Source: Pteria penguin
Lineage: Eukaryota > Mollusca > Bivalvia > Pterioida > Pteriidae
DNA: 64,000 nt
Reading direction: 5' to 3'
Assembly: GCA_035048485.1 (NCBI GenBank)
Contig: CM068587.1
Coordinates: forward strand, 34,873,816-34,937,815
Every line of letters begins with the position of its first letter. The first letter of the stretch is position 1. Shown one piece after another: positions 11,465-24,805 of the stretch. The translations under genes were made by a program, and so were the position numbers. Below the pieces are notes generated by a model. The model was not told the origin of the DNA, did not search any database, and saw nothing but the letters and a program-made list of their open reading frames with translations.

Positions 11465-12077
11465 TTGTGTGAACGCTTCGATGTCATTGGGTCTTTAACT
11501 TTCGTTTGATTTAAACAGTTTAGAAGTAAAGTGACATCTCTTTTTGCAGTGCAAAATAACGTGATAGGATACCTTCAATTATTGATTGCGTTGTTATTGT
11601 AAGAGTTAAATTTGAATTTTATGATAATGTGTCATTCATAAATTTGATTGATTGCATAGATAATCATTTTAAACGACTTGGCCAGATGTAGTATCCAAAA
11701 TACTAAAAAGATGAAAATCGGCCATCATTGTTATCAATTTTCTTTTTTGATATTTTGGGGGTTTTCTATATAGATTTAATCTTTATCATCTATATGGATT
11801 TACAATTTCGTATATTTCTTTAACATATTTATTTATCTATTCATTTCTTTATGATTTTTTATTGATTCATTTTCCTTCATACATTTGTCATGTTTTGAAT
11901 TTTAATTGTATTCAAAATTTAAAAATATATATCTATAATAACCGCTTTGAGTTAACTTTTGGGAGAGGGAAATTAATACCATATTCAATACTTTACAATT
12001 TCGTCCCTCTACTCATTACAACATATATACAAAATTTATTCGTGGGGTTCGAATACAATTGTTTTTATTTAAATAAA

Positions 12078-12170
12078 AAGCTTAGCTCAAACGATAAGGC
12101 GCTTAATTCATGTCCTGTCTTTTGAATGAGAAAGTTGGTGCTTTTGGTGGGTCCGTTGCAAAGAATTCAA
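12078..12170 (+). repeat. Possible SINE fragment
   Basis: Has GCTCAAACGATAAGGCGCTT, TGTCCTGTCTTTTGAATGAGA and TGGGTCCGTTGCAAAG, which occur in this order in the main SINE (plus orientation), with parts missing. Confidence 0.45.
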
Positions 12171-12585
12171 CTTCAGTGTGGGAAACTCCCGTCTGTCCAC
12201 TGCCAGAATATATCCCACATTGCGTCGGACTATCTCAGATCGAACCGATTCTGACCGAGCGGGCTATTCCATTTATTAATTCTTAGTCATCTAAGCGCTA
12301 AATACATATGTCCGGTAAAAAAAATCAATCACACGCATACACACATACTGTCACACAAATGAAAGTTTATGATCAATTTCACGGAAACGCCAGTGTTGTA
12401 AACCTTGAAGTTGCCCATAAATATTTTGAATGTGCAAACCCTCTAAGAAGCCATCGTAATTATCAAAACGAAGAAGGAGTACTGATGAGAAAAAAAAAAG
12501 AAAAAAAAAAAAGATGAAATACGGTAAGGAAATATGAGTGCGAGAATTTAATAACATGTATTATTGGACCATACTTCTTTGTATT

Positions 12586-12786
12586 AGGGATCAACCATTT
12601 GATTTTTATGGGGGTGGGGGACAGGAAGACTTTGCAAAAAAAGTCCGGCTCAAATTTTGGGTAAAAAATAACAATAAATAAATTAAAAAAAAATAATAAT
12701 AATCCGGCTTTGATTTTGGGCAAAAGAAAAATATCCAGGCCGGTGAAAAGTCTTCTCCCCCATAAAAATCAAATGGTTGCTCCCTT
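12586..12786. mobile_element. MITE with 'agggatcaaccatttgattt' ends
   Basis: About 200 bases. The left end AGGGATCAACCATTTGATTT is followed by TTATGGGGG and AGACTTT, and the right end is its reverse complement over about 40 bases. A half-like copy of this end type occurs near 57832-57871. There is no coding capacity; the interior has two TCCGGCT.AATTTTGGG-like direct repeats. Confidence 0.78.
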
Positions 12787-12890
12787 ACATCGAGCGGATT
12801 CATACTCCTGTAACTACAATAACCTTGTTGTGGCATAATCGAAGAACTAAACAATCAGGAACAAATCTGAAAAAATATCGGCTTCATAGA

Positions 12891-13029
12891 AAACTGAAAC
12901 CCATTTAATGCTTCTTTTGTAAATTCTGTTTGCACTAGTCCAGAGAAATTCAAATTCTAAAACTGAAACCCACGTAATGCTTGTATTGTAAATTCTGTAT
13001 GCACTAGTCTAGAGAAATTCAAATTCTAA
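12891..13029. repeat. 70-bp tandem duplication (2 copies)
   Basis: Two near-identical blocks begin AAACTGAAACCCA and end AGAGAAATTCAAATTCTAA, differing at only a few bases, so the duplication is fairly recent. Confidence 0.85.
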
Positions 13030-16004
13030 AGTACATGTATAATAATAAGAGATCATGTGATTCCTAGAAAAATCCCTGCAGTTCTATGTCGTTGGAGATT
13101 GTTTTTCGTTTACCCCTGAAATGCTTTATGCATTCAAATTTATGCTCATTTAACGAAAAATAAAATACAAGTTCGCTATTGTCAAATTTACAGCGCACAC
13201 AAAGGAAAGCAAGTATCTCATTTCATTGTTTCCGTGACATAACAGGATAGGTTACGCTTTTCGGATAGACTTCTGGGAATTCATCGGAGGCTGATTTCCT
13301 TTCTAAATTACAATTTGCAATTCTACGCCCTAAACAATGCATTGTGTATTCGAAATATTCATTTTGTTCGCCTTTTCGCAGGTTATAGAAAATAAAGTGA
13401 TTACAAGAAGTGACAAATTAATTCTCACTAATCAATGATTCTTCAGCTAAAGTCCGAGGGAATTCTGACTGACACGTTTTTATACTTAAAGTAGCTGTAT
13501 ATTCATATTTAGATATTCCCACGGGAGCACAGACAATGGATGTCAATTTCCAGGAAATGAGAATCCGGTGATCTGCTTGTTTTATTCACAGTTAGCCATG
13601 ATATCCATTTTGACGATTTGTTTGGGAAAAATGGAACGTCTTACATCAATATTTACATAAAAAAGTTGTTCAGACTCTTTTTGATAGTTTGGCTGACTGT
13701 TTCATAGTTTCAATTGAAAACATTCGTTTATGGGAAAACCCGATATCGTAAAAATCATTTTATAAATGTTGAACTTATTTTTCAGTCTTGGTGTGAATAT
13801 TTCACAGTATAATCACGAAATAAGAGAGCGATGATAGATTGTATAAGAGTAAACAATGATTTTACATATAAACACCGATATTAAAGTCAATGCACCTTTC
13901 AATGTTATTTCAAAACATCGCAAAATGACATACTCGCTACTACCTCGATATCCGAGGGGGTGGCGGCAAAATTCAATCCAAAAACAGACAGAAATCTATA
14001 CGGAAAACAGACCGAAGTTACACGAACTGCACTTTTCTGTAAACAAACTAATGCCAAATGTAGTAAGTGGCAGCACGGATCATCAATCGTTGATGAGATC
14101 TGACATGATGCACTTAGTTTATCTTCCCCTGCCTGCAAACCAGGCCTGCCATATACGATTCTACAGTCAAACGATAGAATCAATATTGTTTTTTTTTAAT
14201 GAAAAGCAGCAGCAACTATATGCACACAAAAAGAAAGTCATCCGATCAGGCAGACTGACACATGATTTATTTTTTTAAAATTCTGTATAATTTAGTATTA
14301 AGTGAAATCCACTTCCCCATTGTCACATTTTACACCTTTGTAATTTTAGGAATCCCAGCATCCAATGACCTTCGTACTCTATGCAGATAGTACCCGTAAA
14401 GCAATGGAATAATAAAGTTTGTCTTATTCCATTTAAAAGTGAATACTTAATTACGTTTGCAGGTGATACATGTTTTACCACAACAATCAAAACGGACACC
14501 CTTTTAATGAAAGCCAAATGCCAATGAAGTGCGATAATGCTGGAGTGTAGCAGTCTACATCGGGAAACTTCAGCATGATCTTAACGGCTTCTTCGAATGC
14601 TATTATATAATCCCCCATAATTGTAGTCCATAAACATATAGACACAAAAACACTCTTTTTCTACTAATGCTCAACCAACTGGCCTTTACCTAGGTGTTTA
14701 CCGAATATGTAATCTTTTACGTACAATCCAACACTGCTGATGAAAGTGTTGATCATAATATAACAAAGAACATTTGTATTTGACTGCAGACTTATGTATT
14801 TTGTTTTTAGAGACAGCTATAGATTGTCCTTAAAAGATTACGTTTTTCTGTTATCCACTGAATATTTTTGATCATATGTATACTGCTTATGTCGTTGTCC
14901 AACATCACTGTCAACGTTATCATGCATAGTCAGGCGCGGATCCAGAAATTTTGTCGACAGGGGAGTCTATCCCCAAACCCCCAATGAATTTTCCGAGAAT
15001 GGGTCCAACCAAGTTTTTATGTGGTAAAATTACTTGTCTCACATTGAAAAATAACGAATAATCGCCGAATCTCAGGGTGGGTCCAGATCCCCGGTCAAAC
15101 CCCTGGATCCGTGCATGAAAGTTACTTTAATGCAATGGACCAGAAAATTTCAAACTGAGAATTTTATTCATTTTGGTTATGGTTGCTGTTTCGATCACTT
15201 AATAGAAGATTTGATGCGTACTATAAGAAAACACGTTATTAGCAAGGTATCATCAACTAGCACCTCAATGCACTAATTTACAAGGACGTGAAGCAGAAGA
15301 ACACAAAACGTGGGATTTAAATGCGTATAACCTTAATACGAATCTGAAAAACACGAAACATGGATTCATAGCACCGTCTAAAGAAGCGTAACTCGAGCAA
15401 AAATATTCACAATACTTCAACAACTAGAGTTATGTAGCTTTGTCTATAAACAATAAATACCATGCCTGCAAGCTGGTGCTTTGGCACAGCCGACCGTGAA
15501 AGGTTAATCCAATAACCACTTTTATGGTGTACTGATTAACTTGATATTTCCTTGTATATATATCTTTTGGTTTGTTTGTTTAATGTTTCCGCCTGCTAAC
15601 GTTCGACAGAGAATTGATTTGGCGTGGCCTTGTATTTTGTTACGAGATACATCCGTTTTGGTTATGAAAGACGCTGTGTACATACTCCTGTTGCATCGGT
15701 TCGTGTATCCATATACGCTGAGTATTGAAACAACTTCTACAGCGATGTCTATAAACTAATCTTACAAGTTTTAAAAAAGCAAAAAATGTAAACATCTATA
15801 TACATACATGTATTTAGATTTAAAAAAAGTTCCCTATCAAATTTTTTTAATATGCATTGAAGCAATATTTCTGACACTTAGTTTGCCCATGCTTTTCAAC
15901 ACCCAGTTAAAATATATTGAGTTCAAACAATTGGACCTGTTTAACCCTCCGGTTTTCCGGGTGTCGATTGAATCTAACCGCAAGACGTGTCCCTAATTTG
16001 ATGG
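13030..16004. other. Intergenic; one MITE, no gene seen
   Basis: AT-rich. Open frames at 13856-14278 (140 codons) and elsewhere have no recognisable domain, bias or splice context. The only identified item is the MITE at 14934-15115. Confidence 0.55.
14934..15115 (+). mobile_element. MITE, GGATCC-ended family, copy 2
   Basis: Starts GCGCGGATCCAGAAATTTTG and ends CCCCTGGATCCGTGC. It shares the interior TGAATTTTCCGAGA..GGGTCCAA and CGCCGAATCTCAGGGTGG with the other copies. Confidence 0.82.
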
Positions 16005-16385
16005 TTGACTACCCGATATTCCGAAGGCTCAACATTCCGAAGGTCCGACAGTCTGAAGGTTCGATCGTCCGAAAGCGCGATATTCCGAATGTCTGATAGT
16101 ACGAAGATTTGAAGACCCGATAGATCGAAGACCCAATAATCCGATGGTCCAGTAAATCGAAGGCCCGATAGCTCTACTAGACAGGACAAGTCAAAAATTT
16201 TACTGGTATGTCTTCCTTCGAATCATCGATTCTTCTGACTATATGACCTTCGAAATATTGGGCTCTCGAAATAACGGACCTTCGGACTATCGGACCTTCG
16301 GACTACCAAACCTTCGGACAATTGGGTCTTCGGACTGATGACCTTCGGACTGTTGGACCTTCGACCTATTGGACTTTCGAAATAG
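16005..16385. repeat. Inverted array of degenerate 'ccgaaggtccgatagt' units
   Basis: The left half repeats a roughly 15-18 base unit of the type TCCGAAGGTCCGACAGT. The right half, after about 16210, repeats its reverse complement type (GGACCTTCGGACTATC), so the block is a long imperfect palindrome around about 16200. At least eight units can be counted on each side. No protein-coding sense. Confidence 0.75.
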
Positions 16386-17402
16386 TGTGGTCACCATTTT
16401 TGTTACAGGACCACAATTCCTTACGTTTCGCAAACCTACACTTTTGATAAACGAATTGACCGGCAAGATTCAGTGCATCCAAGCATCAAAAGGAAAAAAA
16501 CCTCATACATATATAAACATTAAGCAAACGGTCAGCAATATTCCTTTACCTCCAATCTCTCACTAGAATGCAGTACAGTCTTTTCTGCTTAACCGGTTCA
16601 TTTAAGTAGTCTAAGTCATCCACACGTTTGCGAAATGCATCTTATGGGCAGAACAAACGCATGGATGATTCAAGTGGTAACAGAATTTTACCAAATGACA
16701 AGCTTGATACATTAAACATATTGTGCTGAGAAAAAAAATCATTTTATCATGAACTTATTACTATTCCATCAAGTATAATACAACATTGGGCACGTTCAAT
16801 TAGATACCTGACAGTGGAGATTATGGGAGAAGAAAGTGGTAAGCGGTTCAAGTCTTTGATGTCAGTTAAAATTATCTTTTTGGCTACCAGTCTATGTATT
16901 TCTTATAATTACATTCCCTCTTATCCTTCACCTGCTCTGGACTCCGATAAAAGAGAACTCGAGATGAAGTATACGAATTAAATAAGGAATTCAATAACAG
17001 TCAAGTGTTTTCGATCAACTTCTTATAAGACATAACTGGTGAGATGAATTAGAGTACTTACTCAAAGAGTTCCTATCTATATCTTTTATTCACCTTTTTT
17101 CTCAAAATTTTCCTCGATAAATTTTGGATACTCATGTGTCATTTCTCTTTTCTTTTTTAAACTAAAATAAAACCCATTCTCTTTCTTCCTTTCTTACATA
17201 AATAAACATTTCTAAATTAGATTTATCATACGATATATATAAACAAATTTAACTTTGAAAAATAAAATAAAAGTTTTAATTGCATTATATAAAAACTTAT
17301 TTTAGATAATTATTAGAGAAATAAAACAAAAACTGGTCTTTGAACGCAGTTTCATATGATTTAAAATATTACGAGAAGGGAATATGAAAATCTGGCTTTT
17401 TG

Positions 17403-17530
17403 AAACAGGTTGTTCCTTAATAAATTTGACCTTTACAGGTGGTTCCTCAATGCAAGTGACCTTTACAAGTGGTTCCTTAACGCATATGACTTTTGTAAGT
17501 GGTTCCTCAATACATGTGACCTTTGCAACA
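17403..17530 (+). repeat. 30-bp minisatellite, about 4 units
   Basis: Unit of the type GGTTCCTCAATGCATGTGACC followed by TTTACAAGT. The units differ by a few bases each. Confidence 0.75.
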
Positions 17531-19232
17531 GACTGGTTTTCAGTAAGATCTTACAATAGACATATGTTTGCTGAATTTTAATAGAAAATGCATTATATAA
17601 TATTCTTAAGTAAATTTCTGATAATCTTATGAGATGCATTTCTAATCGTTTGCTTTTGAGGATTGAAGAATTGGGGAGGGGGGGGGTTGTCATAATAGAG
17701 TACCTCATCATTTCGGACTTTTTTCTTTATATATTCTAGGGGTAGGGATTTACATTCAAACTACCAGACACGAGTACACCCCACTACTCATCAAATCTTG
17801 GTGTAATTAATAATTGTTTAAATATTTGTCTGATTTAAAACATTTAAAACTAGGTTACATCTCTCTTTCTCTTTCTTTCTCTCTTTTGGCGATTTAGCTG
17901 CATAAATAAGAATTTGATCACTATTGAATGGATTTCTCCCCATGTTTCATTTAAATGCAAAACAAGAAAAAAAATCACATCAGGAAAAAATTCTGAACTC
18001 TGTTCTGCTACACTGACCTAACTTATTATATTGTTTTGGAGATTTTAGCAAGAAAATAAAAACAGAATGACAGGCACTGTTGATATTTCTGTTGGATTCC
18101 CACGGGGAATAGAAAAGTTCTCACACTCCTAACTCACAAGGCAACGTCTCGTAGCTGACTTTTTTTCTTTGATTGTATCTAAAATATCAAAAATGATTAC
18201 ATGTATTATCTACAATACCCAATACAATGAAGATGTTACAACAGTGCATTATGTAACCTCATGAGTTCATGGACGCTGCATTGTGGTGCTGGGTACTTGT
18301 GATTTGAAAATTAGAATTTTACTCTGATTGGGTTTTGTAACAAAGGGTTCATTACGAGACCTGGGTCCGGCGCAATAAACTGAGAATATACTTAAGTCAA
18401 ACTGTTCATCAAGGAATTGATAACTGGGATTTGGATTTTATTTAGTTTTATTATATTGATAAATAGCATTAAATCACTCTGCATGAGAATTTACTTGAAC
18501 GTTGGTTAATGGGATAAATTAAAATGAAATATTTGACTTAAATTGCCGAAAATTGTCTTTTATTTGTTTACTCCGAGGTGTACTTGCCGCCTCACATTGG
18601 ATCCGCCACTGTAGCACTCAATTAAATAAGACCGTAACTGGATTCGAATTTTCGGATAAGATTATAAACTTAATGCCCCTCGAATTTTACAGAAAGTGCA
18701 CAGAACGTTTCCCTTTCAAAATAAGATAACCCATGTACCGGTAGAATAAATCACATACAGATTCTCTCCAATACATCTGTAATCAAACCCCTTCACTGAT
18801 AGGATCAACCAGCAGTCGCCCTATACAAATATCACTTCCAATTTAGCATTTGCAATTTTTGCAGATTTTTTTGATTTTTTAAATGTTATCTCTGATAATG
18901 ATACATGAGGATTTCGCTTTTTAAATTTGATATTTACTGCGCGGTTGTAAACGAGGGTCTGAAAAGTGCATTAACCGTTTGGGTCTTTTTATGATCTATT
19001 TTCTTCTTAAGATTTCAAAAACCGCAAATTACTTAACTTCAAAGAGCTCTATGCCATGAAGATACCAGAACTTTCACGCTTTCTAACGATTTGTTTGTTT
19101 TTGTGTTTCCGTCATGAACTTATAAGAAAACGGATATTAAATTCTGGCGGCGACAAGTTATTGGAAATGCGGTTCATATAAACAGGGTAGGCTGGTTTGG
19201 ACTATATTTCACTCTTAGTGAAACTAGACGTA

Positions 19233-19238
<6 letters not shown>

Positions 19239-19269
<31 letters not shown>
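19239..19269. repeat. (GA)n microsatellite
   Basis: About 15 GA units. Confidence 0.92.
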
Positions 19270-19275
<6 letters not shown>

Positions 19276-20639
19276 AAGGGGGGTTAGGTGGTCTTACGAC
19301 AATTATCTGATTTCGCTGAATTAACATGTCCTCTGAATCACACTCGGGAATTACAAAGAATCCGATATTTGGTCACCCTGACGGTTCGAGTTTATGTCCA
19401 TGTGATTAAGAAGCAAAATATGCCACCGATCCACGTGCGTCGTTTCATATAAAGATCTATAGATTGTGAATCCAATTTCGAGGAATTTCCCCCTTTTTCC
19501 AATTTGGAAATACGTGACGTGCCTTATAATACTATCAGCTTTTTTACAAATGTTCTCCACTGACCGTCCTATCTCGCCACTGACATTGCACTGTAATCGA
19601 ATAGTTTAGGGCGTAAATAGAATGCGTCAAAGTTTCAGAAATACAAATATATTTTACAATTTCCTTTTACATTTACACAGTGTACAGTATTAGGTTGATA
19701 CTCTCCCCCCCCCCCTATTCTTCTCCAATCAATTCACTACCATCCAATTTCCCATAGTATTTATATGATTTGTTCTGGCTATTAAAATTATACAACACCA
19801 CTTTTTCTATATCATATTGTTTACCATATTTATTCACAAGCATTGTTAAGAAATAAATAAAAGAAGCAAGGATCAGACTAACAACAGCTGGTTGACTTGG
19901 ATTTTAAACTCCCTCTCTTTTTTTTATTTGTTTAGTTGTATTGCGACATAGAAGCTGGTCGCGATCAACCTTTGAAATATAGTTGCGCAGTTTGGGAATC
20001 GAACTAAGGTCGCCCGTACAGGGACTTGTTATGAAACCCTCCAAAGAAAGTTCCATCTTACAATACCAAACATCGTAAAAACAGTGTATGGAAATTTTTA
20101 AAAATTGATAGACATGAAAAGGAAAACGCAAGTATGATGTTAACTATGACATGATATATACATTAGGTCATCTGATCACGTGATTAGATTGACCAATCTA
20201 CTCACGGTATTTTTTGAATACATGAAGAATAGTGTCTCAAAATTCTTATTTTTAAAAAAGCACTTATGATTAATATAAGAAAACTTAGTGAAAACTGAGA
20301 CAAAGAACAAAAGAACAAAGAAAAATACTTACTCAGTACATGTTTACTCTCCGAAAAACGTGAAATTGTTTTCTTCTTACAAATCAATAGAGGAGTAAAA
20401 CACAAAGGCCAAAGACGATGATCTAATTTTTACAAAAATCTGAAGAGTAATTGATTACTTCCAAGATGTTACCACATGGCGCGGGTGCACACAAAACATG
20501 CATCAAAGCTGTTACTTGCATTACAAAACTCACAAAAACAAAAATATTTTTACAGATTTACACCACACCAAGGTTACGTAGTATTCTTTACAAAGTCAGG
20601 GTTTATTGTATTATGTCAGAATGATGACTACAGATTTGA

Positions 20640-20850
20640 ATATCACCAAATTTCAATATCACCAAGATTGTATATCACCAAATTTAAACATCAACAAAGT
20701 AAATATCATCAAATTTCAATATAACCAAATTGCAATATAACCATATTTCTAGATTACCATATTTTCAATACAACCTTTAAATATCATCAAATTTCAATAT
20801 CACCGAATTTCAATATCACCAAATTTAGATGTCACAAAAAATTAAATATC
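20640..20850 (+). repeat. 16-bp minisatellite 'aatatcaccaaatttc'
   Basis: About a dozen degenerate units of AATATCACCAAATTTC, with AACC/ATCA variants. Confidence 0.75.
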
Positions 20851-21359
20851 AAGTATCAAGTGTTGTCATGTTCCCTTGACAAGACAATACCTGTTATGGA
20901 TTGTTTTCGATTCGCTGATTTATTTATGAATATGTATTTACATACGAATGCAAACATATGTTTATAGCATTTACTCGTATATAAATCAATTCATAATAGA
21001 TATCTATATAAAGGCGCTATAAATGATTGATCTTAACGTTCTAAGAAAGAATACATAGGAGGAAACAAAGGTAAAGATATCTGTAAAAATTACCAAGCAA
21101 CTGTAGCCAAAAATATGGAAGAAAAATCAAATATGTCTTTTCAGTTTCTCTTTCGTTTTAAATGAATGCTACTTCCCCGTACAGGAATTGATTTAAGTAG
21201 TATTACGCCTATCTTCTGGTGTTGTGTGACTGTGGCACTTTCTATACAGGATTGGTTGATGATCATCTTATGCATTCAACATTTTAATTTATAAATAATC
21301 TTGTGTCGTCTGTATATTTTGTGTCGTTTGTATGTTAAGACATTTATGGTGGGTATGTC

Positions 21360-22010
21360 TGGCGAAACTAGAGACGCTTACTCGTCCCGGGCACCTGTTT
21401 TCATCTCTAACACGAGACGCTAACTCATCCAGGGCACATGGTCTCATCTGGGACAGGAGAAGCTTACTCATCTTGAGAACCTGGAATTATCTTTGACAGG
21501 AGACGCTTACGCATACCGGGCACCAGGTTTCATCTCTGACAGGAGACGCTAACTCCTCCCGGGCACCTGGTCTCATCTCTGACAGGAGACGCTAACTCCT
21601 CCCGGGCACCTGGTCTCATCTCTGACAGGAGACGCTAACTCATCCCGGGCACCTGGTCTCTTCTCTGACAGGAGACGCTAACTCATCCCGGGCACCTGCT
21701 CTCATCTCTGACAGGAGACGCTTACTCATCCCGGGTACCTGCTCTCATCTCTGACAGGAGACGCTAACTCCTCCCGGGCACCTGCTCTCATCTCTGACAG
21801 GAATCACTAACTCCTCCCGGGCACCTGGTCTCATCTCTGACAGGAGACGCTAACTCATCCCGGGCACCTGGTCTCTTCTCTGACAGGAGACGCTAATTCC
21901 TCCCGGGCACCTGGTCTCATCTCTGACAGGAGACGCTTACTCATCCCGGGCACCTGGTCTCATCTCTGACAGGAGACACAAACTCATCCCGGGCACCATG
22001 TTTCACCTCT
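21360..22010 (+). repeat. 43-bp minisatellite, 15 units
   Basis: Unit CAGGAGACGCTAACTCATCC, CGGGCACCTGGTCTCATCTC, TGA. The middle units are nearly identical and the edge units diverged, as expected for unequal exchange. Counted by the recurring GAGACGC. Confidence 0.93.
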
Positions 22011-22047
22011 AAATTTCAGGTTCCAGTGAATGACTACTGTGACACAT

Positions 22048-22310
22048 TTTTGTGATTGTCATAGTCACATGACACTAGTTACTTTCGTAATTTGATTGAG
22101 TGCCACAATCACATGACACTAGTCACGTATTTTACTTGAATGTCACAGTCACATGACGATAATTACTAATGCGTTTTCCTGGAGTGCAACAGTCACATGA
22201 CACTTATTACTTTCGTATCTGACAAGAGTGCCACAGTCATTGACGACAATTTATTTCAAATTCTACACCAATGTCACAGTCACCTAACACTAAATACTTT
22301 CGTATTCTAT
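22048..22310 (+). repeat. 44-bp minisatellite, about 6 diverged units
   Basis: Units open with CACATGACACTAGTTACTTT and close with GAGTGCCACAGT. The last two are the most degraded. Confidence 0.75.
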
Positions 22311-22595
22311 ATTCTAGATGCATCGTCTGACCATTGTGTATTTCGATTAATAAAAGTAGCTACTGTAGTGAAGAATCAATGACCAGTTCACCAGTGGTCA
22401 GTAAATGAAAATAAAGCACTCCACTTGAACCAAAGGATAAAATGTCAGGCTCTGGAGAAAAGTAACACGTGATCGCAGTATGCACATGTTCTTACGTTAT
22501 AATATGATAGTTTAGTACCTTTGGTTCCCCCAGAACGTTTTAGAACAAGATAAGATTACCTTTATCATTAAGGTTAATATTTCTTCGAAGTACTT

Positions 22596-22776
22596 GCGCG
22601 GATCCAGAGGGGTGGACCGAGAGTCTAGACTCACCCTGAGATTCTGAGAAATTTTCTAATCCTGTTATTTTTCTATGTTAAATAAAGAATTTTACACACA
22701 AAAACATATGTGGATCCCATCTCGGAAAATTCATAGTAGATGTACCCCCTCTCGACAAAATTTCTGGATCCGCGCT
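22596..22776 (-). mobile_element. MITE, GGATCC-ended family, copy 3 (inverted)
   Basis: Bounded by GCGCGGATCCAGAGG and CTGGATCCGCGC. The interior matches copies 1, 2 and 4 only when reverse-complemented. Confidence 0.8.
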
Positions 22777-22884
22777 TGAAATATACTTATAAAGCCAAAG
22801 GGAATGTAGAGTTATGAAAAGCAAATGTAAAGAATGGAGATATCTCTTAGCCCATTCCATTCCTAACAATCGACAATAAGCTTA

Positions 22885-23275
22885 ATGTGACCGCTAATTA
22901 GAGGTATATGTGGTCAAAAATGAAAAACGAAAAGTAATGAAACAACGAAGTGACCCCTACTTTGAGGTGTGAATGAAAGAAGAAAAATCTATAAGCTATT
23001 TACTATACGTATGACCGTTTATTCGAGGTAAATACTGATAGAGATATTTTAAATTTAAAGCACTGTATTGTTTGTATATTAATGCCTTCAAAGAAATACT
23101 CTACTAAACAGTTGAACCTAGAAATTGGAGGCAACTTTCTACACATATGGCCGTTAGTTGGAGGTACCTGTAACAGTGAAAACTGACACGTACTTTACTT
23201 GACTCGTATGCATAATCGAGTCTACCGTTAACATTGAATTTATTTCCTTGCAATATGACCGCTAATTGGAGTAAG
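22885..23275. repeat. Spaced degenerate motif 'gaccgctaattggaggta'
   Basis: Variants of ATGACCGCTAATTGGAGGTA recur near 22890, 22952, 23012, 23149 and 23259, separated by unrelated AT-rich spacers of about 60-135 bases. Confidence 0.5.
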
Positions 23276-24459
23276 ATTTTGATATACCAGTCACACTGTA
23301 TGCGGTTTAATTCATATGAGGCATCGACCTGTAAAAGATACATATCGGAAGTGTGTTGTTAACATTGAATATTTCCTCCTTACTACATGAATTAAGCCTT
23401 ACTAAAGATATACCTCTCGACATTGAACAGATGTTCCATAGGCAGGTGTATTACATAAACATATATATCGACAGTGAAATTATTTCCTTCCGTTTTCTTT
23501 TCAAATAAAAGAATCCGGTAAGAATTATACCTTCTGTCCTGTTATCAGCGGATGTTTGGGCGAGAAATGAATTTGCCGAAATTATGCAATAATTATAAAT
23601 GGATAAGTTCCCAATTACTGTCAAATAAATATTTATTTTCGTTTTCTTTTATTGAAAATCTGTAAATTTATGCTTAGAATTTTAATTATTGCGTATTTAA
23701 GTGTAATGAATGGGATTCTTAAGAATGGGTAAAGTAAAAGAATTTCTACTGGAAGTCGTGTTAAAAATCCCGGCATGTCTACTCAAAAGTATACAAGAAG
23801 TTCCAATTTTGTTTTGTGATACTTAATTTCTAAATATTAGTCAAATGTTTTATTGGTATTAATTAAGCGTTCAAAGAGAAACAGTTGTGAAGAAGTTTCT
23901 GATTACATGAATGTAAGTATAACGTCTTGATTATCAGATTGTAATCAATATTTTTATTTTTTTTATAACCAGTGTAAGATATTTTATGTATTCATTCCTT
24001 CGTTTATTTTCTTTCTTACAATTTATTTTTTATATTTGGATTACTTTAGATAAAAAATACTTATAAAGGGAAATGAACATTTATTTAGATTTTTCTTTCT
24101 TTTCTCGCCCCATGTTCTTGTAAGAGGTGGAACGTACCATTCAGATTTACGATTCAATCAAGTTGTATCCACTCGATTTAGACGAAGTACAATATATTTC
24201 AATTAAGGTTCACCTAATGAATGCTCGATTTCTATGAAATAAATGGGTCTTTCTACCACAACACATGGCAGGGTAATTGTTCACCGAGTTGTTCTACACA
24301 TCTCTCTCTGGAGTACAGGGATCAATGTATAACACCGATCTCGTTTTGGGCTCCGTTTTAACATTAGACATTCTTTTTATATTTGAAATGAATAAAAATG
24401 CTGTAGCATTTTATACATTTGGCGAAAAATAATTCATCCTAATGGACAGTAGGACATCC

Positions 24460-24461
<2 letters not shown>

Positions 24462-24507
<46 letters not shown>
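24462..24507. repeat. Poly-C tract
   Basis: About 46 consecutive C. The proline run in the plus frame across it is not evidence of a gene. Confidence 0.95.
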
Positions 24508-24805
24508 ATTTGCATTTTTTCCAATAGGATTCCACATTCGATTTGGTCCGTTCTTTTTTTTTTAAACCAACACTTGTGCAGTTTATGTCACCACTATATG
24601 ATCATAAATCTGGTGACTAACTAAAACAAACTCTATTACTGTATTGGCGAATTGAGAAGAGGGCCGGGTTCCCCCTTTTCTTTCGCCACAAGTATACTAG
24701 ATATATATAGATGATAAAGTTGAAAACACTTACATAATATGAATCAAACTCTAAATTTTGCACCCAAACTGGTTGAGTATTTCGGCTAATACATGACTTT
24801 GACAT

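Larger units (their letters stand above)
10641..12585. other. Intergenic; no gene seen
   Basis: AT-rich. Contains a 63-bp tandem duplication at 11350-11464 and a doubtful SINE fragment near 12078-12170; nothing protein-like. Confidence 0.55.
16386..21337. other. Intergenic; simple repeats only
   Basis: Holds the 30-bp minisatellite at 17403-17530, a CT-rich tract near 17860-17885, a GA microsatellite at 19239-19269, a solo GGATCCGCC transposon-like end near 18597-18612 and the 16-bp array at 20640-20850. No gene seen. Confidence 0.55.
21338..22320 (+). mobile_element. Dispersed element with expanded internal arrays
   Basis: The left border ATTTATGGTGGGTATGTCTG matches the start of the element at 63277 (ATTCACGGCGGGTGTGACTA). 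The right side AATTTCAGGTTCCAGTGAATG and CACATGACACTAGTTACTTT matches its end. Between them the core has expanded into 15 tandem 43-bp units, and the right flank into about six roughly 44-bp units. It has no coding capacity. Element class is uncertain; non-autonomous elements with internal minisatellites are known from bivalves. Confidence 0.7.

Noticed and set aside
13856..14278. 140-codon plus-strand open frame
   Set aside because: No domain, hydrophobic pattern or splice context; overlapping open frame on the other strand; length is within chance for 64 kb of such DNA.
21360..22010. CRISPR-like regular array
   Set aside because: Units are contiguous 43-bp copies with no unique spacers, in a eukaryotic context; it is a minisatellite.
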